Numbered from the stretch's first letter, positions 42,568-52,162 are shown. The stretch is DNA of 64,000 nt from JACWAE01 sp963847595 (GCA_963847595.1 CAWKAJ010000003.1:310001-374000); one strand, 5' to 3'. Numbers and translations: made by a program. The notes: generated by a model not told the origin, from the sequence alone.

Positions 42568-43641
42568 GTGGATAAGACAGAGAAGCTGTTAAAAGAACTG
42601 ACGGAAGCGAAGGGAGTGGCGGGATATGAGAGAGAGGTGCGCAATGTAATCCGGCGGTACCTCGAGCCGATAGGCAGCATTACCCAGGACAAGATAGGCA
42701 GTTTGATCTGCAAGAAAAGCGGCGATGCAGAAGAGCCGAGGGTAGTGCTGGCCGGTCACATGGATGAGATAGGCTTTATGGTGAAGCATGTCAGCAAAGA
42801 AGGATTCATTAAGTTCACTTCCCTGGGCGGATGGTGGGACCAGGTCTTGCTGGCTCAACGGGTATTAATCAGCACGTACAAGGGCGATGTCGTGGGGGTG
42901 GTCGGCGCCAAACCTCCCCATCTTCTTTCGGATGAGGAGCGTAAGAAGTACGTCGAGAAGAAAGAGATGTATATAGACATTGGCGCAAGCTCACAGCAAG
43001 AGGTCGAGGAGGCCGGAGTACGTGTGGGCGATCCCATCGTACCCATCAGCGAATTCACTATACTGGCCAACCCGAAGACGTATATGGCCAAGGCTTTTGA
43101 CGATCGTGTGGGCTGTGCTTTGACCATAGCAGCGATGCAGGGATTTGCTAACAGAAGCCATCCCAACACGCTCTTCGCCGTGGCCACGGTCCAGGAAGAG
43201 GTCGGAGCGAGAGGAGCTATCACAAGCGCTGAGCTTGTCAACCCTGATGTAGCCCTTATTCTCGAGGTGGACATCGCCGGCGATGTGCCCGGGATCAAAC
43301 CGGAGGAAACGCCGATTAAGCTGGGAGGCGGGCCGGTACTGCTTGCCTACGACGCGCGTATGATACCCAATCTCAAACTCCGCGATCTGGTCATAGACAT
43401 CGCAAAAAAATCCGGCATACCACTGCAAATATCGGCTCTGGAAGGTGGCGCGACCGACGGGGGCCCGATACATCTTCACAAAAGCGGTGTTCCCACTGTG
43501 GTGATCGCTGTGCCGACGCGGCATATACATTGTCACAATGCTATCTTGCACAGGGATGACTTCGATCGTGCGGTCGAACTGGTAACTGCGATAATTGAAA
43601 AATTGGATAAGAAGACTGTGACTGGCCTTACTTCCTGGTAA
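42568..43641 (+). CDS. M42-family metallo-aminopeptidase
   Basis: This 357-aa protein has the M42 dinuclear metal motifs: A-G-H-M-D-E-I-G, A-F-D-D-R-V-G, V-Q-E-E-V-G-A-R-G, E-V-D-I-A-G-D and the C-terminal R-H-I-H-C-H. These tetrahedral aminopeptidases or glutamyl/endoglucanase-like enzymes degrade peptides in the cytoplasm. The GTG start immediately follows the stop of the peroxiredoxin gene, so translation is coupled. Its length is typical. Confidence 0.88.
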   Translation: MDKTEKLLKELTEAKGVAGYEREVRNVIRRYLEPIGSITQDKIGSLICKKSGDAEEPRVVLAGHMDEIGFMVKHVSKEGFIKFTSLGGWWDQVLLAQRVLISTYKGDVVGVVGAKPPHLLSDEERKKYVEKKEMYIDIGASSQQEVEEAGVRVGDPIVPISEFTILANPKTYMAKAFDDRVGCALTIAAMQGFANRSHPNTLFAVATVQEEVGARGAITSAELVNPDVALILEVDIAGDVPGIKPEETPIKLGGGPVLLAYDARMIPNLKLRDLVIDIAKKSGIPLQISALEGGATDGGPIHLHKSGVPTVVIAVPTRHIHCHNAILHRDDFDRAVELVTAIIEKLDKKTVTGLTSW

Positions 43642-43721
43642 GGCTGCTCACGGAGTTCGACTGCTTTAATGGTCAGAATCGTGTGAGCACGCCCTATTAG
43701 GCGGAGGGAAAGGGGGAAACG

Positions 43722-44279
43722 ATGGCTACTTCGGAGAAAGGTGTTACCGGAAATGTCAGCAAGGCGGATACTGAGGGCAGGACAGTTAAGCATTCTGCGG
43801 TAACCATGTCAGAGTTGATTCTGCCTCATCAGGCTAACCAGCTCGGCAATGCTCACGGTGGAGAAATAATGAAGCTCATGGATACCGCTGCGGGGGTGGT
43901 GGCGTTGCGACATGCTCACTCTGCTGTGGTGACAGCTCGGGTGGACGGCATAAACTTCTACCATCCGATCAAGGTAGGGGATCTAGTTACCGTGAATGCG
44001 TTCCTGACCTTTGTGGGGCGTTCTTCAATGGAAGTGGAAGTGGAGGTGATAACGGAAGATATCCTGACTGAGAAGATAACGCATGCACTGCAAGCATATT
44101 TCATAATGGTTGCCTTGAATGACAAGGGTAAACCCACAGAGGTTCCTCATCTAATAGTCTCCTCTAAAAAGGAGAAAGAGCTGTGGGAAAAGGGGAAGCA
44201 AAGGTACGAAATGTGCAAACATGAGCTGATGGCGGGCGATGACAATTACAGGGTATGCAGGGAAGAAAAGGTCATTTGA
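43722..44279 (+). CDS. Acyl-CoA thioesterase (hot-dog fold, YciA/ACOT type)
   Basis: This 185-aa protein contains the acyl-CoA thioesterase core: N-Q-L-G-N-A-H-G-G-E-I-M-K-L-M-D, then V-D-G-I-N-F-Y-H-P-I-K-V-G-D and the strand pattern ending Q-A-Y-F-I-M-V-A-L. A basic C-terminal tail follows. The asparagine and aspartate of the YciA active site are at the expected places. It releases free acids from CoA, in keeping with the acyl-CoA theme of the window. Confidence 0.85.
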   Translation: MATSEKGVTGNVSKADTEGRTVKHSAVTMSELILPHQANQLGNAHGGEIMKLMDTAAGVVALRHAHSAVVTARVDGINFYHPIKVGDLVTVNAFLTFVGRSSMEVEVEVITEDILTEKITHALQAYFIMVALNDKGKPTEVPHLIVSSKKEKELWEKGKQRYEMCKHELMAGDDNYRVCREEKVI

Positions 44280-44324
44280 CCAGGCGCGATGCTATTAAAT
44301 GCCGGAAGAGAGAAGGAGGGGATC

Positions 44325-44675
44325 ATGGCTGGATATGTTGAAGTCCTGAAAGCGGGCGATTTGCAAGATGGGCAAATGAAATCTGTGAAGGCAGGTGGAC
44401 AAGAGGTTCTGGTGGCGAAGGTGGGGGGCAAGTTCTATGCGGCTGAGAATACCTGCCCACACATGGGCGGGAAACTGGCGCAGGGCAAACTGGAGGGCAC
44501 TGTGGTTACCTGCCCTCTACATGCTTCCCAGTTCGAGCTTAAGGACGGCAGTGTAGTTCGCTGGACTAACTGGCCGGGGGTAGTTGTTGCGGTGACGAAA
44601 CTGATGCGTCGCCCCAGGGCCATCAAGACGTACCCGGTGAAGGTCGAAGGCGACAAGGTGCTTGTGGAAGTCTAA
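44325..44675 (+). CDS. Rieske [2Fe-2S] ferredoxin-like protein
   Basis: This 116-aa protein starts at the ATG at 44325, after GGAGGGG. The two cluster motifs are complete: T-C-P-H-M-G-G (Cys44, His46) and C-P-L-H-A-S-Q-F (Cys63, His66). It has no membrane helix, so it is a soluble Rieske ferredoxin of the NirD/BphF type. No oxygenase gene lies next to it. It ends 8 bases from the convergent protease gene. Confidence 0.88.
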   Translation: MAGYVEVLKAGDLQDGQMKSVKAGGQEVLVAKVGGKFYAAENTCPHMGGKLAQGKLEGTVVTCPLHASQFELKDGSVVRWTNWPGVVVAVTKLMRRPRAIKTYPVKVEGDKVLVEV

Positions 44676-44682
44676 CATCGGC

Positions 44683-45564
44683 TCATTCGCTATCTCCCTT
44701 GCGAGGCCTTCGGGCTGGCGGGAGATATGGAGTGGGTATAAATTCCACGGAGGGCCTGCGCAGGCCGGATTGGGGATAGAGGTCCATCAAGTAATAAACT
44801 TCCGGCGGCAACTGACTGTTTACAGGTAAGCCCATCTCTTTTAGTTGCCCGAAGCTGATGGGGTAGTCGTGCGTCCAGTGCCCGTCGCTAAGCTTTTTAG
44901 CTAATTCCCGCGCCTTCTCCTCCGGCATCTTATCTTTAATCAAGTCATAGACAACATCGTACACCTGGTTCATTGCCTTTTTCGCCATATCGCCCATGAT
45001 GAGGGTCTGGTCGTCTCGATTGGGATTGGGTTCTTTCAAGGCGCTAAGAACCGAGGCGGCAGGGTAGTACCCGCCCTGTTGAGTGCCCAACTGGGGATCA
45101 ATCGGCCCGAGCACAGCATCGGGGTCCATCACGATTTCGGCGGCAGCCAGAGCTATTAGAGTGCCGCCAGACATGGCATAATGAGGCACGAAGATGGTGA
45201 CCTTGCCGGGATGGCGCTTCAGCGCACAGGCTATCTGCTCCGAGGCCAGTACCAATCCACCGGGAGTATGCAAAACCAAATCCAGCGGCATTTCCCGAGG
45301 TGTAAGCCGGATTGCTCTGAGCACCCGTTCTGAGTCTTCAATATCTATGTAGCGATAGATGGGAAAACCGAGAAGGGTCATGGTCTCCTGCCGATGGATT
45401 ATGGTTATCACGCGTGAGCGCCGTTTCTTTTCGATGCGTCTTATAGCTGCCAGACGGTCGCCTATGATGCGTCGCTTCTGCAAATAGGGGATAAGGAATA
45501 CTGCCAGAATGATAATCGCTATTAAAATCCATATAATGTCGGCTGCGTCTCCCAGATGAAGCAT
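44683..45564 (-). CDS. Membrane-anchored ClpP-like serine protease (SDH/PF01972 type)
   Basis: This 293-aa protein has one N-terminal membrane helix (residues about 9-27), a basic stretch, then the ClpP/crotonase-like fold. L-H-T-P-G-G (residues 99-103) forms the oxyanion site, and Ser132 in Y-A-M-S-G-G-T is the nucleophile. D-P-D-A-V-L-G-P-I-D-P-Q-L-G follows. It resembles the serine dehydrogenase proteinase family; substrate and partner are unknown. It is divergent from 45877, and two copies of the 46-bp element lie in between. Confidence 0.82.
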   Translation of the reverse strand: MLHLGDAADIIWILIAIIILAVFLIPYLQKRRIIGDRLAAIRRIEKKRRSRVITIIHRQETMTLLGFPIYRYIDIEDSERVLRAIRLTPREMPLDLVLHTPGGLVLASEQIACALKRHPGKVTIFVPHYAMSGGTLIALAAAEIVMDPDAVLGPIDPQLGTQQGGYYPAASVLSALKEPNPNRDDQTLIMGDMAKKAMNQVYDVVYDLIKDKMPEEKARELAKKLSDGHWTHDYPISFGQLKEMGLPVNSQLPPEVYYLMDLYPQSGLRRPSVEFIPTPYLPPARRPRKGDSE

Positions 45565-45657
45565 ATTGGCCTCCTCAATCTAAACATTCGTGAGATGGGG
45601 TTCGCCAAAAGGCCTGTCCAAAGTCTTAGAGAATTAATAGTAACTGATTGAATGTTG

Positions 45658-45704
45658 CGAAGTCATAAAATTCGAGGTGAAAAGATTAGAAACTTATGAC
45701 ATTT
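45658..45704 (-). repeat. 46-bp dyad element, copy C (inverted)
   Basis: GTCATAA at 45662-45668 and TTATGAC at 45694-45700 flank 25 bases; read on the minus strand the inner sequence matches copies A and B. It lies upstream of the protease gene start at 45564 and faces copy B. Confidence 0.6.
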
Positions 45705-45772
45705 TGGGATGGCGGTTTGCTCAGGCTGACCTAAGGGGATGTGTAGCTTCGTGCCACTCTGGGCACAAGACA

Positions 45773-45819
45773 AAATGTGATAACTTCTTAACATTTTGCC
45801 ACTCAATTTTATGACTTAT
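45773..45819 (+). repeat. 46-bp dyad element, copy B
   Basis: GTGATAA at 45777-45783 and TTATGAC at 45809-45815 flank 25 bases. One base differs from copy A in the left arm. It lies about 60 bases before the start of the gene at 45877. Confidence 0.6.
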
Positions 45820-45876
45820 TAACCCCAGTGGGCTATTGTGTGTCTCACATTGATTAGTCAAGAAAGGAGCCGCACA

Positions 45877-46176
45877 ATGGCATCGAAGCAGGTAAATCTC
45901 TACGTTAATGATGCGCTGATAGAGATAGACTACTTTGTCCAGGGATTTATCGACCATGTTATAAGCGGAATACTTACAGCTCTCAGGGGTACGTGCCGCA
46001 TCAAAAATCTGGATTTCTCACTAGAAGAAGATACTGTCAATATCGACCTTAATGGCTCGGCAGTGCCTATCAACGCCTTCGTCAACAAGATAATCCGAAA
46101 TACTGTCGTGGGGATGGTTACCTCGCTTAAGGGTGTGGGGGAGGTGGCGAAGATGAGGATTGTAGTCAGTAGATGA
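45877..46176 (+). CDS. Conserved small protein of unknown function
   Basis: The ATG at 45877 is chosen for AAGGAG upstream. The 99-aa protein has a hydrophobic-helical start (L-I-E-I-D-Y-F-V-Q-G-F-I-D-H-V-I) and two similar halves: G-I-L-T-A-L-R-G-T-C-R-I-K-N-L and V-T-S-L-K-G-V-G-E-V-A-K-M. There is no membrane segment or metal motif. I do not recognise its family. It may act with the aldo/keto reductase 70 bases downstream. Confidence 0.6.
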   Translation: MASKQVNLYVNDALIEIDYFVQGFIDHVISGILTALRGTCRIKNLDFSLEEDTVNIDLNGSAVPINAFVNKIIRNTVVGMVTSLKGVGEVAKMRIVVSR

Positions 46177-46246
46177 CGCTTCGGGTAGCTTGGCATTTGT
46201 AATGGGGGCGAATCACTAGGAAAATCACGGACTGGAGGAGGCGGCC

Positions 46247-47107
46247 ATGGAGGAAAGACCTTTTGGAAGGACGGGTGAAAAGTTTCCCATACTGAGCTTT
46301 GGCTCACAGCGTATCGTGGATGAGCACGGGTGCTCGGAGAAAGAGGCCTTGAGAATTGTCAATCATGCCCTGGACAAGGGGATAAGATACTTTGACACGG
46401 CCTGGATATATTCATTGGGCCAGTCCGAGGAAAGGCTGGGCAAGGTAGCTCGCAAGCGCAGGAAAGAGATGTGGATTGCGACAAAGGTATGGTCGCGGGA
46501 GCGTGAAGAAGCACGCAGCCAGCTTGAGGAGAGCTTACGAAGGCTCCAGACGGACTATGTAGATGAGTGGCGCATGCACAATGTCTGGTCTCTGGAAGAA
46601 CTGGACAAGATAACGGCTCCGGGTGGGTCATTAGAAGCAGCGGTCAAGGCCCGCAAGGATGGGCTGGTGCGCTATATCAGCATCAGCGGCCATACCAATC
46701 CCAGGGTGCAACTGGAGGCTCTGAATCGGTTCCCCTTCGACAGCGTGCTCTGCGCGGTATCCGCATTAGACCATTTCATCTTCAGCTTTGCCGAGGAGTT
46801 CTTGCCGGTGGCTAATGCCAAAGGCGTGGCTGTAGTGGGCATGAAGGTGATGGGATTGGGTGCTCTGGCTCCTATGTACGATAAGGCGCTGCGATATACA
46901 TTCGGCTTGCCCATCAGCACAGCAATCGTGGGCATGGAAAGCATGGAGCAACTGGAGAAGAATCTGGCGGTGGCCGAATCGTATCGACCGCTGAGCGACG
47001 AAGAACGGCTGCAACTGTTCAAAGAGGTGCTGCCTATGGTTACCCCCAAGGCTATGCCCTGGAAGGCCAAGGAATGGGGAGACGCGTCTCGCTGGAGAAA
47101 GCGATAG
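46247..47107 (+). CDS. Aldo/keto reductase
   Basis: This 286-aa protein has the AKR tetrad: Asp50 (R-Y-F-D-T-A), Tyr55 (W-I-Y), Lys80 (I-A-T-K-V) and His111 (W-R-M-H-N). A C-terminal tail (P-M-V-T-P-K-A-M-P-W) follows. GGAGGAGG precedes the ATG. It reduces aldehydes or ketones with NADPH; the substrate is unknown. No ferredoxin motif is fused, unlike many Fe-S AKRs of anaerobes. Confidence 0.85.
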   Translation: MEERPFGRTGEKFPILSFGSQRIVDEHGCSEKEALRIVNHALDKGIRYFDTAWIYSLGQSEERLGKVARKRRKEMWIATKVWSREREEARSQLEESLRRLQTDYVDEWRMHNVWSLEELDKITAPGGSLEAAVKARKDGLVRYISISGHTNPRVQLEALNRFPFDSVLCAVSALDHFIFSFAEEFLPVANAKGVAVVGMKVMGLGALAPMYDKALRYTFGLPISTAIVGMESMEQLEKNLAVAESYRPLSDEERLQLFKEVLPMVTPKAMPWKAKEWGDASRWRKR

Positions 47108-47520
47108 CAGCGCTGCTCGGGGTGCAAGTATAGGGCTTGTGGTTCTTATGCTCGCCGTTTATGCTATCATAGTGGGAGCGATGAATCCCTGTGCGTGCCG
47201 AATGCAATTACTCTAATCCACTGCTCTCTAAAAGGGGAATAACCACAGTAGTTTATAGGACTGATTGCCCCGCCACTGCGCTGTAGGGCTTCATGCTGCC
47301 CTCAAAGGTGGTCTGGTACAGGCTTCTTGTGCTCCATTAGCCATCGTCATAGCCGTGAAGTACTAAGCAGTTCGGTACGTTAATGGGATTGTTGCCGCTC
47401 TTAATCTTTGTCAGAATGTCTTATAAGCAGAGGTAAAGGCAGTTCGCAAGGCTTTGGGGGACAAAGAGCTTGAGCAGACGCCCGGCGAGGCAGCAGATTT
47501 GGAGAGGGGATAATGTTCTC
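47108..47520. other. Intergenic region before the repeat lipoprotein
   Basis: These 413 bases hold no convincing gene. A weak promoter-like pair, TTGTGG at 47136-47141 and TATGCT at 47159-47164 (17-base gap), lies near the left end. GAGGGG at 47503-47508 could serve the lipoprotein start at 47521. Confidence 0.4.
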
Positions 47521-49326
47521 ATGAGAAAAGTAGTGCTGTTCCTTACTCCGCTGATGATGTTGACTCTAATTCTTAGTTCTATGGGTTGCAGCCAGCAGAG
47601 CACGAATACATCTGTGTCGACTCCGTCTCCGAATCCTACACAAACCATAGTTAGTCCAGCTGGCTGGGAATGGCAAAACCCTTTGCCTCAAGGTAATACC
47701 CTTAATGGTGTCTGGGGCAGTTCCTCCTCCGATGTCTTCGCTGTTGGTGAAGGGGGAACTATTCTACACTACAACGGCAGTGCCTGGAGCGCCATGAGCA
47801 GCGGCACCACGAACGGGCTTAGCCGTGTCTGGGGCAGCTCGCCCTCAGACGTCTTCGCCGTGGGGGATGGCGGCACCATTCTGCACTACAATGGCAGTGC
47901 CTGGAGCGCCCTGAGCAGCGGCACGACCGATGACCTTCGGGGTGTCTGGGACAGCTCGCCCTCTGATGTCTTCGCAGTGGGATATCATGGCGAGATTCTG
48001 CACTACAATGGCAGCGCCTGGAGCGCCCTGAGCAGCGGCACGACCGATGACCTTCGGGATGTCTGGGGCAACTCCCCCTACGATGTCTTCGCCGTAAGAC
48101 TGAATGGCAGCATCCTACACTACGACGGCAGCGCCTGGAGCGCCATGAGCAGCGGCACCTTTGCTCGGTTTAATGGTGTCTGGGGCAGTTCCTCCTCCGA
48201 TGTCTTCGCTGTGAGTGAAGGGGGTACTATCCTGCACTACAACGGCAGCGCCTGGAGTGCCATGAGCAGCGTACCCGTAAACGACCTTCGGGATGTCTGG
48301 GGCAGTTCCTCCTCCAACGTCTTCGCAGTGGGAGGGGGTGCTATCCTGCGCTACAACGGCATCTTCTGGAGCGCCATGAGCAGCGGCACCGTAAACTACC
48401 TTTTTGGTGTCTGGGGCAGTTCCTCCTCCGATGTCTTCGCTGTTGGTGAAGGGGGAACTATCCTACACTACGACGGCAGCGCCTGGAGCGCCATGAGCAG
48501 CGGCACGACCGATATCCTTAGCGATAGCCTTATGAGTGTCTGGGGCAGTTCCTCCTCCGATGTCTTCGCAGTGGGTGGAGGGGATAAAGGGGGAACTATC
48601 TTGCACTACGACGGCAGCGCCTGGAGCGCCATGAGCAGCGGCACAACCGATATCCTTACTGGTGTCTGGGGCAGTTCTCCTTCCAATGTCTTCGCCGTAG
48701 GTTTCAGCACAGAGACTGGGGGGGGCACCATCCTGCACTACAATGGCAACGCCTGGAGCGCCATGAGCAGCGGCACCACGATCGGGCTTAGTGGTGTCTG
48801 GGGCAGTTCCTCCTCCGATGTCTTCGCTGTTGGTGAAGGGGGAACTATCCTACACTACGACGGCAGCGCCTGGAGCGCCATGAGCAGCGGCACCACCGAT
48901 AGCCTTGATAGTGTCTGGGGCAGCTCCCCCTCCAACGTCTTCGCGGTGGGTGAAGGGGGTTGGGGAACTATCCTGCACTATAACGGCAAAGACTGGAGCG
49001 CCATGAGCGGCACCAAACACTGGCTTAGCGGTGTCTGGGGCAGTTCCTCCTCCGATATCTTTGCCGTGGGGGTAGATACTATCCTGCACTACGACGGAAG
49101 CTCCTGGAGTGTCATGGATAGCGGCACCACAAATATCCTTTATGGTGTCTGGGGCAGCTCCCCCTCCGACGTCTTCGCCGTGGGGGTAGGTACTATACTG
49201 CACTACGACGGCAAAGACTGGACCGCCATGGGCAGCGGCACCGTAAACCACCTCTATTGTCTCTGGGGTAGCTCCGCCTCCGATGTATTCGCCGTAGGAG
49301 AATATGGCACCATCCTGTACTATTGA
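47521..49326 (+). CDS. Surface lipoprotein with 14 tandem V-W-G-S-S repeats
   Basis: This 601-aa protein has a lipoprotein signal peptide: M-R-K then a hydrophobic core, then the lipobox S-S-M-G-C near residue 22. The body is 14 units of about 38 residues with the consensus V-W-G-S-S-x-S-D-V-F-A-V-G, G-T-I-L-H-Y and W-S-A-M-S-S-G-T. The pattern is that of a beta-propeller-like array. It would be anchored outside the cell membrane. The near-identity of repeats at DNA level shows recent duplication or slippage. Ligand or role unknown. Confidence 0.8.
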   Translation: MRKVVLFLTPLMMLTLILSSMGCSQQSTNTSVSTPSPNPTQTIVSPAGWEWQNPLPQGNTLNGVWGSSSSDVFAVGEGGTILHYNGSAWSAMSSGTTNGLSRVWGSSPSDVFAVGDGGTILHYNGSAWSALSSGTTDDLRGVWDSSPSDVFAVGYHGEILHYNGSAWSALSSGTTDDLRDVWGNSPYDVFAVRLNGSILHYDGSAWSAMSSGTFARFNGVWGSSSSDVFAVSEGGTILHYNGSAWSAMSSVPVNDLRDVWGSSSSNVFAVGGGAILRYNGIFWSAMSSGTVNYLFGVWGSSSSDVFAVGEGGTILHYDGSAWSAMSSGTTDILSDSLMSVWGSSSSDVFAVGGGDKGGTILHYDGSAWSAMSSGTTDILTGVWGSSPSNVFAVGFSTETGGGTILHYNGNAWSAMSSGTTIGLSGVWGSSSSDVFAVGEGGTILHYDGSAWSAMSSGTTDSLDSVWGSSPSNVFAVGEGGWGTILHYNGKDWSAMSGTKHWLSGVWGSSSSDIFAVGVDTILHYDGSSWSVMDSGTTNILYGVWGSSPSDVFAVGVGTILHYDGKDWTAMGSGTVNHLYCLWGSSASDVFAVGEYGTILYY

Positions 49327-49529
49327 GGGAAAGCACGGGCTACAATAATCTTTGCTGGCACCACCCTTGCCACCTCCCTGTAGTGCTTCACGCTGTCCTG
49401 AATCATACCGCACCATATTCCTATGCCGTCGCCGTCCTAAGCCCTTCCCCGCCTACTTACCGTAATGTCAGGGATTTTGAACCTGAGAGCTATTGGTTTA
49501 TTGCATCCACTCTGATATAGTAGTTAATA

Positions 49530-51014
49530 ATGTCAGACAATACCAGCCCCGCAGCAAAACGAGGCATTGAAGCTAAATGGCTTATATTAGCGGCAGTGAT
49601 GCTGGGCGCCTTTATGGGGCCTGTCGATGCCAGCATTGTTAACACTGTCCTCCCAAATATCACCAGCTACTTCAAAACAGACATCTCGATAGCTCAATGG
49701 GTACCTACTGTCTACCTGGTGACCATAAGTTGCCTTATCCTGCTCTATGGCCGCCTGGGAGACATGGTCGGATACAAAAGGATATTCCTCACCGGCCTGG
49801 CCGCCTTCGTAGTCGCCTCAATTCTCTGCGGTTCTTCGCAGAGCATCTGGATGCTCATTGTATTCAGAGGCCTCCAGGGTCTCGCGGCGGGGTTGCTGAT
49901 GGCTGTAGGCTACGCCATCATTACTGCAGCTTTCCCGCCCTTCGAGCGCGGCAGGGCTATGGGCATTTATGCCGTTAGCATCGCAGCGGGCCTGGGCCTC
50001 GGCCCAACTTTCGGCGGCCTGATCGCGCAATACCTGAGCTGGCACTACGTCTTCTTCATAAACGTACCCATCGGAATCGCCGCTCTAATCTGGGGCTCGC
50101 GTGTCATACCAAAAAGCACGGCAAAGCCCGGACAGAGCCTGGACGTGGTCGGGGCTTTAACAGCCCTTATCTTTTTGAGCAGCCTACTGCTCTACGCCAA
50201 CCAGGGAGAAACGTGGGGATGGGCCTCGCCCAGGTCCCTTGCCCTTGTGGGAACTGCGGTGGTGTTCGGCGCATTGTTCGTCTGGATAGAGCGGACCTCT
50301 GCGCAGCCTATGCTTAACCTGACGCTTTTCAGCAATCGGCGGTTCCGATTCGCCAGTATCAGCACGCTGCTGAGCTTTGTGGCCTTATACGCAATTGTGT
50401 TCCTGACGCCGTTCTATCTGACATTTGTGCTGCATTTCGACATACTCAAGGTGGGACTGGCACTGATTGCTTCACCCTTGGCGACTATGTTTGTAGCGCC
50501 TGCGAGCGGGACAATGTCAGATCGCTTAGGCACTAGGGTGTTCGCGGTCCTGGGAATGTGTATCACTGCCGCGGGCCTTTACCTCATGAGCGGCCTGAAT
50601 GCGTCCGACGATGTGTGGGATGTTGTATGGCGCCTGGTTATCATCGGCGTGGGGCTGGGGATGTTTCAAAGCCCCAACAACAGCGAAATCATGGGAAGCG
50701 TGCCGCCATGGCACCTGGGGATCGCCTCCGGGATAATAGCCGCTATGCGCAATGTGGGAATGGTCCTGGGAATAGCTATCGCCGGAGCCGTGCTGTACAA
50801 TTTGGCTCCTTTTGCAGCCACTGCGCAGCCGGGTTCCTTCAGCCCCACCGAGATGCAGGAATTCCTGCGAGGCCTGCACTGGGCCTTCGTAGCCGGGGCA
50901 GCCATAGCCGCCGCTGCTGCTTTGACCTCTCTTCTTGCCGCTAATCGAAATAACCAGCAGGCTAAAGCGGAAGGGCCACCGCCTTCGAGTCTGGGAGTAC
51001 CGCCGACCAGGTGA
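49530..51014 (+). CDS. MFS multidrug transporter of the DHA2 (14-helix) family
   Basis: This 494-aa protein has about 14 membrane helices and DHA2 marks: A-F-M-G-P-V-D-A-S-I-V-N near residue 30, Y-G-R-L-G-D-M-V-G motif A, and G-P-T-F-G-G-L-I near residue 155 (antiporter motif C region). It exports drugs or metabolites with proton antiport. No clear ribosome site is seen before the ATG. No neighbouring regulator is evident. Confidence 0.88.
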   Translation: MSDNTSPAAKRGIEAKWLILAAVMLGAFMGPVDASIVNTVLPNITSYFKTDISIAQWVPTVYLVTISCLILLYGRLGDMVGYKRIFLTGLAAFVVASILCGSSQSIWMLIVFRGLQGLAAGLLMAVGYAIITAAFPPFERGRAMGIYAVSIAAGLGLGPTFGGLIAQYLSWHYVFFINVPIGIAALIWGSRVIPKSTAKPGQSLDVVGALTALIFLSSLLLYANQGETWGWASPRSLALVGTAVVFGALFVWIERTSAQPMLNLTLFSNRRFRFASISTLLSFVALYAIVFLTPFYLTFVLHFDILKVGLALIASPLATMFVAPASGTMSDRLGTRVFAVLGMCITAAGLYLMSGLNASDDVWDVVWRLVIIGVGLGMFQSPNNSEIMGSVPPWHLGIASGIIAAMRNVGMVLGIAIAGAVLYNLAPFAATAQPGSFSPTEMQEFLRGLHWAFVAGAAIAAAAALTSLLAANRNNQQAKAEGPPPSSLGVPPTR

Positions 51015-51148
51015 AGAGAACGATACATGCGTATTTGACGATACGTGGGCGTCTTGATTTTTGTGGGCAATTCATTTAAAAGATTCTCAAGCGGGAGAGG
51101 TGAGGCAGGCGCAAAGATAGGGCGACCTCTTCTGCCTGAAGTGAGGAC

Positions 51149-52162
51149 ATGCCGAAAATCTTAATTGTCGGTGCCGGTATCGCTGGCGGCTACCTATGGC
51201 GGCTGCTGGTGAAGAGGGGTATGAGCGCCGGGGACATGGAAGTCGTGGATCCGGGTTCACGAACGCGCTGTGGTATCCCTTCTTGCGGGTTTGCTACAAC
51301 CAGGCAATTCTTCGCTCTCTGCCGGGAAGTCGGGCTTGAGCCCGAAAAGTATATCCTGGCTAGTCTGGATATAGGGTATGCGAATAGCACGAAATTCAGT
51401 GTCAAAGGCTATATGTTCTCCATCGACAAACCAGCCTTTATTAAAGCCCTGCGGGAAGGAGCTGTTGTGAATTCAAGGCCAAGCAGTATGGCTGTGGAGA
51501 GGATAATAGATGCTACGGGCACTGCGAGAGCCTATATAGGGAAATATGAGCACGATGCACTTCATCCATGTATCCAGAGGAAAGTGGAATTCCCTGAGCA
51601 GCCTGTGCTGGCAGAATATGCTCACAATGTAGGCTATGCCTGGGTAATCCCGCTGGAGGGTAGCAATGCCCACGTCGGGATAGGGTCGAACACGTACGAT
51701 GCTGAAGCTATGAAAAAAGTTGTCGATGGTCTGGCGCAGGGGACTAAAACAATATGTGCCTGTCAGGGACTTATCAGGGGAACCGGCCCTATTCTGCCAC
51801 TGGTGCGGGGTAATGTATGGGCAGTTGGGGAGGCTGGGGGAATAGTCGACCCTCTCAGCGGTGCGGGGATAATCCCCGCCATGGTCTCGGCGAAGCTTCT
51901 GGTCGAGCACTGGGATGACCCCAAAGGATACGAAGCTGCCATTATGAAGAAGTATGGATGGTTCAGGAAATCGGCCAAGCTGGTTGAGGAGTGGCAGGAA
52001 AGGGATAGTCTGAACATCAGGAAGTTGCTGGGCTTGTGGAGAGAGTACGCTGACCTCGCTGGCCTTGACTACAGGGTTCTCAGTCTGGCGCGTATCAACC
52101 TGGTACGCAACATGCTAGGCATATCGCTCCGGGTCCCCAGAGTACGCCGTCATCGGGAATGA
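51149..52162 (+). CDS. Geranylgeranyl reductase-like FAD-dependent oxidoreductase
   Basis: This 337-aa flavoprotein starts I-L-I-V-G-A-G-I-A-G (residues 4-13), the FAD Rossmann motif, and later has W-A-V-G-E-A-G-G-I-V-D-P-L-S-G-A-G-I, the second FAD motif of the GGR family. A cysteine pair in R-T-R-C-G-I-P-S-C-G is unusual. Family members reduce prenyl double bonds or act as halogenase-like oxidoreductases. GAGG precedes the ATG. The substrate is unknown. Confidence 0.8.
   Translation: MPKILIVGAGIAGGYLWRLLVKRGMSAGDMEVVDPGSRTRCGIPSCGFATTRQFFALCREVGLEPEKYILASLDIGYANSTKFSVKGYMFSIDKPAFIKALREGAVVNSRPSSMAVERIIDATGTARAYIGKYEHDALHPCIQRKVEFPEQPVLAEYAHNVGYAWVIPLEGSNAHVGIGSNTYDAEAMKKVVDGLAQGTKTICACQGLIRGTGPILPLVRGNVWAVGEAGGIVDPLSGAGIIPAMVSAKLLVEHWDDPKGYEAAIMKKYGWFRKSAKLVEEWQERDSLNIRKLLGLWREYADLAGLDYRVLSLARINLVRNMLGISLRVPRVRRHRE

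Noticed and set aside
47700..49320. Possible CRISPR-like direct repeats
   Set aside because: The repeats are in frame and code for a regular protein motif; there are no unique spacers of constant length and no cas genes.
48463..49416. Long antisense open frames over the repeat lipoprotein
   Set aside because: They mirror the repeat array and have no start signals; they are shadows of the coding strand.
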